Of a stretch of DNA of 15,435 bases, positions 1-6,904 are shown one piece after another; position 1 is the stretch's first letter, and each line of letters begins with the position of its first letter. The notes beneath the pieces are model-generated. The model saw only the letters and a program-made list of their open reading frames with translations, was not told where the DNA came from and did not search any database. The position numbers and the translations under genes are program-made. Source of the DNA: Bacteroidota bacterium (GTDB taxonomy: Bacteria > Bacteroidota > Ignavibacteria > SZUA-365 > JAADGX01); NCBI GenBank assembly GCA_024276335.1, contig JAJRXL010000167.1:1-15435 (forward strand), read 5' to 3'.

Positions 1-131
1 GCGGTGGCGGGCGGGAGGCCCAGGAAAATGAGCATTGGCAGGATCAGCAGCGAGCCGCCGCCGGCCAGCGTATTGACGAAGCCGGCGAAGATGCCGACGC
101 CCAGGACCATTCCGTAATGCAGCACTTCCAT
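1..131 (-). CDS. TSUP (TauE/SafE) family permease, N-terminal part
   Basis: Read on the minus strand, this is the first 43 codons of a membrane protein that continues past the left edge. It starts MEVLHYGMVLGVGIFAGFVN and continues into TLAGGGSLLILPML and GLPPATA. The hydrophobic first helix followed by N-T-L-A-G-G-G-S is the usual opening of the TauE/SafE (TSUP) family, whose members export or import sulfite, sulfoacetate and related organic anions across the inner membrane. The substrate cannot be told from this fragment. The start is uncertain: an in-frame ATG lies 30 bases upstream (position 161), and neither start has a well-placed ribosome binding site. The gene is divergent from the transpeptidase at 213, leaving about 80 bases between them. 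Confidence 0.75.
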   Translation of the reverse strand, partial: MEVLHYGMVLGVGIFAGFVNTLAGGGSLLILPMLIFLGLPPAT

Positions 132-212
132 CCCCGCCAATATAGGGAAAGCCCGGGACATCGGGCGCGGACGACCATCTGATTTCTCGACCCGATTTCG
201 TAGCTTGAACAC

Positions 213-1157
213 ATGCGCTGGCTGCCTTTTGTCTTCATGGTTGCGTCTTATCTGTCCACGGGACAGGGCGATATGCCGTCGGGGAGAAACGCCGTCCTCG
301 ATGAAGCCGCCAGGCAATCCCTCGAGCGTTTTTGCCGCGAATTGGCGGTGGCGGAACGTGCCTCCATCGCCGTGTTGGATCTCGGCGACATGACCATTGC
401 TGCCACGAGTGGTGGCGACGACCTGGTCCGGGCGAAACGGCTACCGGGGTCGGTGTTCAAGATCGTGACTTCCATGGCTGCGCTGACTACAGGAACGAGG
501 CTCCCGGAGCCGTTCCTGTGCACGGGGAGTATCGTTCTACACGGAAAAGAAATCCGATGCTGGCTTTCGTCGGGGCACGGCGAACTTACGTTCGAAACGG
601 CGTTCGCGCTCAGTTGTAACTGCTTCTTTGCCTCTCTCGGCGATCGAATTGGCGGCGAGGCGCTCTTGAGAACGGCGGGAAAACTCGGATTCGGGCGGAC
701 GACCATGTTCTCTGTTCCCGGTGAATCGTCGGGTGGGCTCCCCCGGTCCCTCGATGCGGTCGAAGTTCCCCTTTTCGCCATCGGTCAGCACCCTGCGTGC
801 AGAGTGACCGGCTTCCAACTGCTGCAGGCCAGTGCACTTGTTTCCACGGGCGCCGGTTCCGGCAGCGGGCCGTTCCGGTCGGTGCGGCCGCTGGAAGCGC
901 TGGGAGCGATGATGCGCGGCGTCGTCCGTTTCGGAACGGGCCGCAAGGCCGACGTGCCGGGCTTTCCAGTCGCCGGGAAATCCGGGACCATTGCAGGCGG
1001 AGTCCCCTGGAAATACAGTGGTTGGTTTGTTTGCTTTGCGCCGTACGACGATCCGAAAGTGGCGGTCGTCGTTTGTGTTCCTGAAGGAACAGGATCGGAT
1101 AAAGCCGCCCCCGTGGCCGGGAAAGTTCTGCGGTACCTGTCGCGGATCATCCGATGA
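213..1157 (+). CDS. stand-alone penicillin-binding transpeptidase domain protein
   Basis: A 314-residue protein carrying only the penicillin-binding transpeptidase fold, which cross-links peptidoglycan peptides outside the cytoplasmic membrane. All three active-site motifs are visible: SVFK at residues 80-83 (nucleophile Ser80), SCN at 134-136 and KSGT at 256-259. The stretch with Cys103, Cys116 and SGHGEL before SCN is typical of PBP2/FtsI-like transpeptidases. There is no transglycosylase or PBP dimerisation domain; the N-terminus is a short hydrophobic stretch (residues 3-17) that could be a signal peptide or anchor. It is therefore much shorter than classical class A or B PBPs. ATG 213 was chosen because it keeps this segment, although no good ribosome binding site precedes it. 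The stop overlaps the start of the SpoIID gene by 4 bases (ATGA), so the two are probably co-translated. A class D beta-lactamase-like activity is an alternative but less likely. Confidence 0.85.
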   Translation: MRWLPFVFMVASYLSTGQGDMPSGRNAVLDEAARQSLERFCRELAVAERASIAVLDLGDMTIAATSGGDDLVRAKRLPGSVFKIVTSMAALTTGTRLPEPFLCTGSIVLHGKEIRCWLSSGHGELTFETAFALSCNCFFASLGDRIGGEALLRTAGKLGFGRTTMFSVPGESSGGLPRSLDAVEVPLFAIGQHPACRVTGFQLLQASALVSTGAGSGSGPFRSVRPLEALGAMMRGVVRFGTGRKADVPGFPVAGKSGTIAGGVPWKYSGWFVCFAPYDDPKVAVVVCVPEGTGSDKAAPVAGKVLRYLSRIIR

Positions 1158-2299
1158 CGAAAGTGTTGATCATGGTTCTGACTGCATGCTTCGTATTGTC
1201 TTCGTGCGGGAACAAGCGAGGGAAAAGCCGTGAAACGCGCACCGTTGCGGTTTCCGTGTCCGTCATGGGTCTCTTCCGTCCGCGGGCGCTGACTGTCCAA
1301 GTACTTCGCGGAACGCAGCCGGAACTACGCCTGAGCGAGGGAAAAATTCTTCGTGGTTCCGTGTTTAGAATAGACCTTGCGGATGGAGAAAAACTGTCGG
1401 TCGTATCCGATGGTGCGCGTCACGAGAGCCGCAACGCGCGGCTGGTGACACCGGCCGGAAAGCCGTGGCGGGGGGAGTTCCTGTTGACGTTACCGGGAGG
1501 AAAGACACGCAAGTACCGCGGAGAGTTGCAGATCGTTGTCGGCGATAAAGACCTCGTCCCCGTAGTTCGATTACCCCTGGAAGATCTGGTGGTCGGTGTG
1601 CTGGCAGGCGAGTGCTCCACGTCCGATCCGCCGGCATTTTTACGGGCGCAGGCAGTCGTGGTTCGATCATTCCTCCTGGCGTCGCGTCGGCGTCACGCCT
1701 TCGCCGACTTTTGTGACAACACGCATTGCCAGGTTTGGTTCGGTTCCGGGGATGTAAAAAAGCCCTTCCGGCAAGCCGGTGAAGAGACAAGCGGAATGGT
1801 CATGACGTTGAACGGGCGCGTCGTTCCCGTTCCGTACCACGCCTGTTGCCCGGGCGTAACGCGTACGCCGACAGAGGTCTGGGGAAAGAAGATGCCGGGG
1901 ATTACTTCCATACGCTGCGGTTATTGCGATGACGCCGGGCACCACGTCTGGACGTGGAAAGTGACGAACGAACGTCTGCGAAAAGTCTTGCGTGCTTCTT
2001 CGCTCGAATGGCAATCCGGAGCGCCCGGCGAAAACATCTCCGGTGTTCGCATTGATGGAAACCGGTTATTGACGGAGCAGTTCCGGCTTATGCTCGGCAG
2101 GGCTTTGGGCTGGAATAAAATCTACAGCAACAGCTTTGCCGTCAGCATCTCAAGTGATACATTATTATTTTACGGCCATGGATTCGGGCATGGCGTTGGG
2201 TTGTGCCAGGAGGGCGCAATAACCTTGGCTCGGTCCGGGTTTTCCATGAACACGATTTTGAATCATTATTTTCCGATGTTGCGCATTGAACACCGTTGA
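1154..2299 (+). CDS. SpoIID/LytB-domain lipoprotein, probable peptidoglycan lytic transglycosylase
   Basis: A 381-residue secreted protein. The N-terminus has a lipoprotein signal with lipobox LSSC, so Cys18 is probably lipidated. Residues about 135-380 are a SpoIID domain: PLEDLVVGVLAGE at 141-153, ending in Glu153, which by family alignment corresponds to the catalytic glutamate; His181, Cys187, His191 and Cys192 match the zinc site of SpoIID; GHGFGHGVGLCQEGA at 341-355 is the conserved C-terminal signature. SpoIID cleaves glycan strands lacking stem peptides. It is best known from endospore engulfment, but SpoIID-domain proteins also occur in non-sporulating bacteria; nothing else here suggests sporulation. 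The gene overlaps the preceding transpeptidase by 4 bases and the following folP by 14. Family assignment is firm; the exact substrate and cellular role are inferred. Confidence 0.88.
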   Translation: MTKVLIMVLTACFVLSSCGNKRGKSRETRTVAVSVSVMGLFRPRALTVQVLRGTQPELRLSEGKILRGSVFRIDLADGEKLSVVSDGARHESRNARLVTPAGKPWRGEFLLTLPGGKTRKYRGELQIVVGDKDLVPVVRLPLEDLVVGVLAGECSTSDPPAFLRAQAVVVRSFLLASRRRHAFADFCDNTHCQVWFGSGDVKKPFRQAGEETSGMVMTLNGRVVPVPYHACCPGVTRTPTEVWGKKMPGITSIRCGYCDDAGHHVWTWKVTNERLRKVLRASSLEWQSGAPGENISGVRIDGNRLLTEQFRLMLGRALGWNKIYSNSFAVSISSDTLLFYGHGFGHGVGLCQEGAITLARSGFSMNTILNHYFPMLRIEHR

Positions 2300-3167
2300 T
2301 AATCCGCTTGTGCTGTCCGACCCGTTCCAGTTGAAGCTGCGATCGGGCGTTCTTGATCTCAGGGCACGCCCGCTCGTTATGGGTGTCGTCAACGTGACGC
2401 CCGATTCGTTCTCCGACGGCGGGCGGTATTTTCGGCGGGCCGATGCTGTTGAGCATGTCAGGGAGATGGTCGCGCAAGGAGCGGATATCATAGACGTCGG
2501 CGGTGAATCCACCCGCCCCGGTTCCGAACCGGTGGACGCAGGTGAGGAGATGAAACGCGTTCTTCCCGTCATCGAAGCGATACGAAAATTCAGTAAGGTC
2601 CCCGTCTCCATCGATACGTGCAAGGCGGAGGTCGCACGCCGGGCGCTCGACACCGGAGCGGACATTATCAACGATGTCAGCGGACTGCGGTTCGATCCGG
2701 AAATGGCGAAGTTGGCCGGGGAGCGAGGGGTACCTGTGGTCATCATGCACATGAAGGGCATGCCCAAGACCATGCAGAGGAACCCGTATTACGATGATGT
2801 CGTGACGGAAGTCGTGGAGTTTTTCAAAGACCGGATCGACCATGCCCGCGCGCATGGGGTAGGGTCGATCATTCTCGATCCCGGGATCGGGTTCGGGAAG
2901 CGATTGCAGGACAATCTCCGCTTATTGCACTCGTTGTCGGTATTCGCCGATCTGGGCTGGCCGTTGCTGATTGGCACTTCGCGAAAATCTTTTATCGGGA
3001 TGATCACCGGCGCCGAGGCGGGCGAGCGCCTGGGGGGGACGCTTGCGAGCAGCCTTGTCGCCGTGATGAACGGCGCGCGCATCGTGCGAGTACACGACGT
3101 GCGGGAAGCTGTACAGGCGCTGCGCGTGCTGGACGCCATCCATCACCCGGAACAGTGGGAGGCGTAG
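2286..3167 (+). CDS. folP: dihydropteroate synthase
   Basis: Condenses 6-hydroxymethyl-dihydropterin pyrophosphate with p-aminobenzoate to dihydropteroate in the cytoplasmic folate pathway; it is the target of sulfonamides. The 293-residue protein has the full TIM-barrel signature set: VNVTPDSFSDGG at 35-46, VGGESTRPG at 71-79 (PABA loop), SIDT at 108-111, IND at 128-130, MHMKGMP at 154-160, LDPGIGFGK at 197-205, GTSRKSFIG at 230-238 and RVHDV at 268-272. The start is a TTG lying inside the end of the SpoIID gene, with no clear ribosome binding site; GTG at 2310 is an in-frame alternative that would shorten the protein by eight residues. Length is normal. The stop is two bases before the cdaA start. 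A folP-cdaA neighbourhood is, from memory, recurrent in FCB bacteria. Confidence 0.95.
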   Translation: MNTVDNPLVLSDPFQLKLRSGVLDLRARPLVMGVVNVTPDSFSDGGRYFRRADAVEHVREMVAQGADIIDVGGESTRPGSEPVDAGEEMKRVLPVIEAIRKFSKVPVSIDTCKAEVARRALDTGADIINDVSGLRFDPEMAKLAGERGVPVVIMHMKGMPKTMQRNPYYDDVVTEVVEFFKDRIDHARAHGVGSIILDPGIGFGKRLQDNLRLLHSLSVFADLGWPLLIGTSRKSFIGMITGAEAGERLGGTLASSLVAVMNGARIVRVHDVREAVQALRVLDAIHHPEQWEA

Positions 3168-3169
3168 CG

Positions 3170-3994
3170 ATGCTGTTCAAGATCGGATTCCTGACCATCA
3201 ACTGGACCGACCTGCTCGACATCGCGATTGTCAGCTTCTTGTTTTATCGGCTGTACCTCATCATGCGCGGCACGATCGCCGTGCAGATATTCATCGGGCT
3301 GATTGTCATCATTGCCATGTCGTTCTTTTCCCGGGCGGCCAATCTGCCGGCCATGACATGGATCCTGCGCACGCTGACGGACATCTGGGTCGTGGCGTTC
3401 ATTATTCTTTTCCAGCCGGAACTCCGGCGCCTGCTCCTCATTGTCGGTCGAAACCCCATCTTCTCACCGCTGCTCAAGACGTCAATCACGGAGACGGTGG
3501 ACACGGTGGTGGAAGCTTGCGAGGAATTATCCCAGAAACAGATCGGGGCTCTCATTGTTATCATGCGTACAACCGGTTTGCGCATGATCATCGAAACGGG
3601 GGTCCATATGCATGCGTTGGTGAGCAAGCCGTTGATTCTCTCGATATTCAATCCGAAATCTCCGCTTCACGACGGTGCCATCGTGATCAAGGACCGGTTC
3701 ATTGAGGCGGCAAGGTGCACTCTTCCGCTGAGCCAGCACTTGCAAAGCGAGGGGTTCATCATGGGTATGCGGCATCGCTCCGCCATCGGTGTTACCGAGC
3801 AGTCGGATGCCATTGTCGTCGTTGTCTCGGAAGAGACGGGGATCATATCGGTGGCGGAGGATGGAAAACTGATCCGGAGGCTTGCCGGAAAGGAACTGCG
3901 TGCTTACCTGATTGAACGTATGCGTCCTCAAACACAGGGCGCGTTCTCGCGTCTATTCAAGATGAGCACGGCCCAGGAGGCAGAAGAGATATGA
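3170..3994 (+). CDS. cdaA: membrane diadenylate cyclase (c-di-AMP synthase), CdaA type
   Basis: Makes the second messenger cyclic di-AMP from two ATP; c-di-AMP commonly controls potassium and osmolyte transport and affects wall integrity. With ATG 3170 the protein has 274 residues, near the CdaA norm. Three membrane helices (about residues 12-30, 35-53 and 65-82) precede a DAC catalytic domain with DGA at 168-170 (metal/ATP site) and RHRSA at 201-205, the two hallmark motifs. ATG 3170 is preferred over the in-frame GTG at 3155 because GGGAGG at 3158-3162 sits about seven bases upstream, and the shorter product begins MLFKIGFLTI as CdaA proteins do. It starts two bases after folP and overlaps pcm by 4 bases. 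The partners CdaR and GlmM found with it in Firmicutes are not in the window. Confidence 0.95.
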   Translation: MLFKIGFLTINWTDLLDIAIVSFLFYRLYLIMRGTIAVQIFIGLIVIIAMSFFSRAANLPAMTWILRTLTDIWVVAFIILFQPELRRLLLIVGRNPIFSPLLKTSITETVDTVVEACEELSQKQIGALIVIMRTTGLRMIIETGVHMHALVSKPLILSIFNPKSPLHDGAIVIKDRFIEAARCTLPLSQHLQSEGFIMGMRHRSAIGVTEQSDAIVVVVSEETGIISVAEDGKLIRRLAGKELRAYLIERMRPQTQGAFSRLFKMSTAQEAEEI

Positions 3995-4647
3995 ACAGGA
4001 GGTCGGTTGTGAACAGGTTCGAACTCGCGCGCGAGGAATTGATTCAAAGTCTTCGCGCAAAAGGGATCCGCGACGAAAATGTCTTGGACGCTATCGCCAA
4101 GGTGCCGCGCCAGATGTTCGTATCGCCATTATTTGCTTCCCGTGCATACGAGGATACCGCTCTTCCTATTGATTGTAACCAGACGATATCGCAACCGTTC
4201 ACCGTCGCGATGATGACCCAACTGCTCAAAGTAAGAAAGGGCGACAAGGTGTTGGAAGTCGGGACAGGATCGGGGTACCAGGCTGCTCTCCTGGCAACCA
4301 TGGGTGCTCGTGTGTTTACCATCGAGCGATACCCGGAGCTGATGAAAAAGGCGGAGGAACGGTTCAAGAAGCTCGGGCTGAAGATTGCCACGCGCGTCGG
4401 GGATGGTTCCGTGGGATGGTCGCGCTTTGCCCCGTTCGATAAGATCATGGTAACTGCCGGGGCACCGGAGGTGCCGCGATCCTTGATGCAGCAATTGAAA
4501 GACGGTGGCATCATGGTGATCCCGGTCGGCGATCGCAAGGTGCAGACGATGTTCCTGGTGGAACGGCGGGGAAAGGAATTCTTCACGCGGGAAGTGGATG
4601 GGTTTCGCTTTGTCCCGCTGGTTGGAAAAGAAGGGTGGCAGGACTGA
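3991..4647 (+). CDS. pcm: protein-L-isoaspartate O-methyltransferase
   Basis: Methylates isoaspartyl residues formed by protein ageing, using S-adenosylmethionine, and so starts their repair in the cytoplasm. The 218-residue protein shows the PIMT pattern: VPRQMFVSP at 38-46, TISQPFTVAMM at 65-75, the SAM-binding motif VLEVGTGSGYQAAL at 87-100, acidic residue Glu112 at the end of the next strand, and VGDGSVGW at 136-143. It ends FVPLVGKEGW, as is usual. Two starts are possible: ATG 3991, overlapping the cdaA stop by 4 bases with AGGAGG 10 bases upstream, and in-frame GTG 4009, with a second AGGAGG at 3997-4002 six bases upstream. The conserved domain fits either. The gene overlaps miaA by 13 bases. 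Confidence 0.95.
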   Translation: MNRRSVVNRFELAREELIQSLRAKGIRDENVLDAIAKVPRQMFVSPLFASRAYEDTALPIDCNQTISQPFTVAMMTQLLKVRKGDKVLEVGTGSGYQAALLATMGARVFTIERYPELMKKAEERFKKLGLKIATRVGDGSVGWSRFAPFDKIMVTAGAPEVPRSLMQQLKDGGIMVIPVGDRKVQTMFLVERRGKEFFTREVDGFRFVPLVGKEGWQD

Positions 4648-5585
4648 CGCGGACCGTGTACGTCCTGGCTGGTCCCACGGCGGCAGGGAAAACCGAGGTC
4701 GCCGTGGAAACGGCCCGCTTGCTCGATGCGGAAATTATCAACGTGGACTCCAGGCAAGTGTACCGGGGAATGGACATCGGGACGGCTAAGCCGACGCATG
4801 CGCAGCGAGCAGCCATCCCTTTCCACATGATTGATGTCGTCGATCCTGTGGCCGTGTACTCGGCCGCGGAATTTGGAGAAAAGGCTCGCAAGGAAGCGAA
4901 AGCGATTTGGGCTCGAGGCAAGCGCGTCCTGGCTGAAGGCGGGTCGGGACTGTACTTCCTCGCTTTCCTTGAGGGGCTCTTTGACTGTCCGCCTGTTCCT
5001 TCCGAGGTGAGGGAGAGCGTGAGACGTGATCTCGAGGAAAAAGGACTGGAGGAACTCGTGCGCGAACTCGAACGCGTTGATCCGAACATGGCGGACCGAA
5101 TTGACCGGCGGAACCCGGTTCGCGTGTGCAGGGCCGTGGAAGTGTTTCGAGCCACGGGGGTCCCCATGTCGAAACTCCAGAAGGAACGAGCGCAGTCGCC
5201 GGATTTTAATGTGGTGTGGTGTGGATTAAGTTGGTCGCGGGATGAACTGTATCGGCGGATTAACATGCGCACGCGTCAAATGCTGGAAGCCGGTTGGGTT
5301 GATGAGGTCCGCCGCCTTCTCGACTCCACGCCAGCCTCGCGGCTGGTCATGGAACGCACGCTTGGATACAGGGAGATACTTTCCATGTTGGACGGTTCCC
5401 TCGAGCCGGGCGAACTGACCGAGACGATTACTCGTCGTACCCGGAATTACGCCAGGAGACAGATGACATGGTTCCGGGCGAATAGAACTATTGTATGGAT
5501 TTCCTGCAAGCGAAGCTGTACCCCGGGAAAACTGGCACACAGGATACGCGACGCTTATTTCAAGCACAACCCAATCACTTCTTGA
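4635..5585 (+). CDS. miaA: tRNA dimethylallyltransferase
   Basis: Transfers a dimethylallyl group to the N6 of adenosine 37 in tRNAs that read codons starting with U, improving codon-anticodon pairing. The 316-residue protein has the P-loop GPTAAGKT at 13-20, the signature DSRQVYRGMDIGTAKP at 38-53, the IPFHMIDVVDP segment at 61-71, GGSGLYF in the substrate-channel region, and TRNYARRQMTWFR at 269-281 near the C-terminus. The start is GTG 4635, placed by the family N-terminus and by the purine-rich GGAAAAGAAGG just upstream; it overlaps pcm by 13 bases, so translation is probably coupled. It is the last gene of the packed operon. tRNA-Tyr(GTA) and tRNA-Trp(CCA), typical MiaA substrates, are encoded about 1-1.7 kb downstream. 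Confidence 0.96.
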   Translation: MAGLTRTVYVLAGPTAAGKTEVAVETARLLDAEIINVDSRQVYRGMDIGTAKPTHAQRAAIPFHMIDVVDPVAVYSAAEFGEKARKEAKAIWARGKRVLAEGGSGLYFLAFLEGLFDCPPVPSEVRESVRRDLEEKGLEELVRELERVDPNMADRIDRRNPVRVCRAVEVFRATGVPMSKLQKERAQSPDFNVVWCGLSWSRDELYRRINMRTRQMLEAGWVDEVRRLLDSTPASRLVMERTLGYREILSMLDGSLEPGELTETITRRTRNYARRQMTWFRANRTIVWISCKRSCTPGKLAHRIRDAYFKHNPITS

Positions 5586-5612
5586 TAAGACCCCTGTATT
5601 CACTTGTATAAT
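5582..5612 (+). promoter_or_regulatory. probable sigma70-type promoter for the alpha/beta hydrolase
   Basis: TTGATA at 5582-5587 and TATAAT at 5607-5612, separated by 19 bases (slightly long), lie just upstream of the hydrolase; the -35 overlaps the miaA stop. The perfect TATAAT is the main support. A second possibility is TTGTAT at 5605-5610 with TAGATT at 5627-5632, preceded by TGG as an extended -10. No terminator is visible between miaA and this site. Confidence 0.45.
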
Positions 5613-5656
5613 TGATGAATTCCTGGTAGATTGTTAAGCTAAAGGAGAATGCAAAC

Positions 5657-6418
5657 ATGAAACGAGTCATGATCCTGGGATTGTTCTTTATGCTTGGCGC
5701 GGCGGCGGTTAGCCGTGTCGATACGGAACGATATTCTCCACATCAAGGCATCGCGGTGGCACCGGGTGGTGAGCGAGTCAGCTTCACCACGGCGGACGGA
5801 GTTGTTATTGTCGGCACACTGTATCTTGCCGAAGGAACGAACAATCCGGCGATCGTGTGCCTTCATCAATGGCGCAGCGATCGATCATCGTATGACGAGG
5901 TCGCCGAGTCGCTCCGGCGAGAAGGGTTCACCGTACTGACGATCGACCAACGGGGGTACGGAGAATCGATACGCACCAGCGACGGGCAGTCTGTCCGACC
6001 GGATCGACGCATCCAGGAAGACGTGAAGGCGGCGGTTGGATTTGTGCGAGCTCAGAAGGGAGTGATGAAAAACAACATCGGGTTACTCGGGGCCAGTTAC
6101 GGCGCCAGCAATGCCATTATTTACGCCGCCAATCACCCGGAGATCCGGGCGGTTGTGCTTCTATCGCCGGGACTGAATTACTTTAATATTCTTCCGACAC
6201 TCGACGCGGTGCGCCAATACGGTACGCGTCCTTTGCTTGCGGTGGCCAGCAGCGAAGATATCCGGTCGGTTGAAGCGGTAAGGGAATACGCAAAAGTCAA
6301 GACGGAGAACTACGAATCGAAGATTTACGAGAACGCCGGTCACGGGACTTCCATGTTTGCCTCGGCCCGTGATCTCCTCCCGCGCCTGATCGGTTTTTTT
6401 AAGCAGAATCTGAAATAA
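5657..6418 (+). CDS. secreted alpha/beta hydrolase (dienelactone hydrolase / serine aminopeptidase-like)
   Basis: A 253-residue serine hydrolase with an N-terminal hydrophobic signal sequence (residues 4-18), probably exported. The alpha/beta hydrolase fold is supported by IVCLHQW at 66-72 (oxyanion-hole strand, His70-Gln71), TIDQRGYGES at 95-104, the nucleophile elbow GASYG at 145-149 with Ser147, the probable acid Asp201 in ASSEDIRS, and His229 in ENAGHGTSMF. These give a complete catalytic triad. The substrate is unknown: an ester, lactone or peptide are all possible. ATG 5657 is preceded by AAAGGAG at 5641-5647, nine bases away. The gene sits alone between the packed operon and the tRNA operon, with its own likely promoter, so its job cannot be read from context. 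Confidence 0.85.
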   Translation: MKRVMILGLFFMLGAAAVSRVDTERYSPHQGIAVAPGGERVSFTTADGVVIVGTLYLAEGTNNPAIVCLHQWRSDRSSYDEVAESLRREGFTVLTIDQRGYGESIRTSDGQSVRPDRRIQEDVKAAVGFVRAQKGVMKNNIGLLGASYGASNAIIYAANHPEIRAVVLLSPGLNYFNILPTLDAVRQYGTRPLLAVASSEDIRSVEAVREYAKVKTENYESKIYENAGHGTSMFASARDLLPRLIGFFKQNLK

Positions 6419-6442
6419 GCAAATATTTCTCATACAATCTGA

Positions 6443-6470
6443 TTGATTTTTTGAAAATTTTCTGTATATT
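6443..6470 (+). promoter_or_regulatory. probable promoter of the tRNA operon
   Basis: TTGATT at 6443-6448 and TATATT at 6465-6470 with a 16-base spacer, in a strongly AT-rich stretch (6420-6472) that contrasts with the surrounding sequence. Transcription would start near 6477, about 40 bases before tRNA-Thr(TGT). The location right before a stable-RNA operon supports the call; the -35 is not a perfect match. Confidence 0.6.
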
Positions 6471-6479
6471 AGCTAGCCT

Positions 6480-6516
6480 ATCCGCTAGTAAAGAGGTTTT
6501 ACTGGCGGATTCTTTT
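6480..6516 (+). terminator. 13-bp leader hairpin followed by a T-rich run, just before tRNA-Thr
   Basis: Bases 6480-6492 pair with 6498-6510 over 13 positions (one G-U), with the five-base loop GAGGT; the sequence TCTTTT at 6511-6516 follows directly and ends where tRNA-Thr begins. This has the form of an intrinsic terminator, possibly for the hydrolase transcript. It also lies downstream of the likely tRNA promoter, so it could act as an attenuator or a processing signal in the tRNA leader. Confidence 0.6.
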
Positions 6517-6589
6517 GCTGGCGTAGCTCAGTTGGTAGAGCAGCTGATTTGTAATCAGCAGGTCACCAGTTCGAATCTGGTCGCCAGCT
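6517..6589 (+). tRNA. tRNA-Thr(TGT)
   Basis: A 73-base cloverleaf. The acceptor GCTGGCG pairs with CGCCAGC (6582-6588), with discriminator T6589. The D-arm is TAGCTCAGTTGGTAGAGC, the anticodon stem is GCTGA/TCAGC with loop TTTGTAA, and the T-arm carries TTCGAAT. Anticodon TGT is at 6550-6552, giving threonine. No CCA is encoded. It is first in the same Thr-Tyr-Gly-Thr order as the E. coli thrU-tyrU-glyT-thrT operon. Confidence 0.97.
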
Positions 6590-6596
6590 CTGCCGC

Positions 6597-6679
6597 GGTG
6601 GGGTACCGAAGCGGTCAAACGGGGCAGACTGTAAATCTGTTGGCATTCGCCTTCGGAGGTTCGAATCCTCCCCCCACCA
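6597..6679 (+). tRNA. tRNA-Tyr(GTA)
   Basis: An 83-base tRNA with the long variable arm expected for bacterial tRNA-Tyr. The acceptor GGTGGGG pairs with CCCCACC (6672-6678), with discriminator A6679. The anticodon loop is CTGTAAA with GTA at 6631-6633, and the T-loop contains TTCGAAT. CCA is not encoded. It lies seven bases after tRNA-Thr(TGT). Confidence 0.96.
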
Positions 6680-6727
6680 CGAAACAAGCCCGTCCGTGTT
6701 CGACGGGAAAAGCATGGAAAGGAATTA

Positions 6728-6800
6728 GCGGGAGTAACTCAGTTGGTAGAGTCACAGCCTTCCAAGCTGTTGGTCGCGGGTTCGAATCCCGTCTCCCGCT
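6728..6800 (+). tRNA. tRNA-Gly(TCC)
   Basis: A 73-base cloverleaf. The acceptor GCGGGAG pairs with CTCCCGC (6793-6799), with discriminator T6800. The anticodon stem is ACAGC/GCTGT with loop CTTCCAA and anticodon TCC at 6761-6763. The T-arm is CGGGTTCGAATCCCG. CCA is not encoded. It is the third tRNA of the operon. Confidence 0.97.
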
Positions 6801-6831
6801 CGATGACGAGGTGGGACGGTTGAAGAGAAAC

Positions 6832-6904
<73 letters not shown>

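Noticed and set aside
129..144. TATATT seven bases before the TSUP ATG on the minus strand, suggesting a leaderless mRNA
   Set aside because: The spacing fits a leaderless start but no -35 element is present and the true start codon is uncertain, so the evidence is too thin.
2142..2855. Open frame on the minus strand (237 codons) across the spoIID-folP junction
   Set aside because: It overlaps two well-supported genes on the other strand and carries no recognisable motif.
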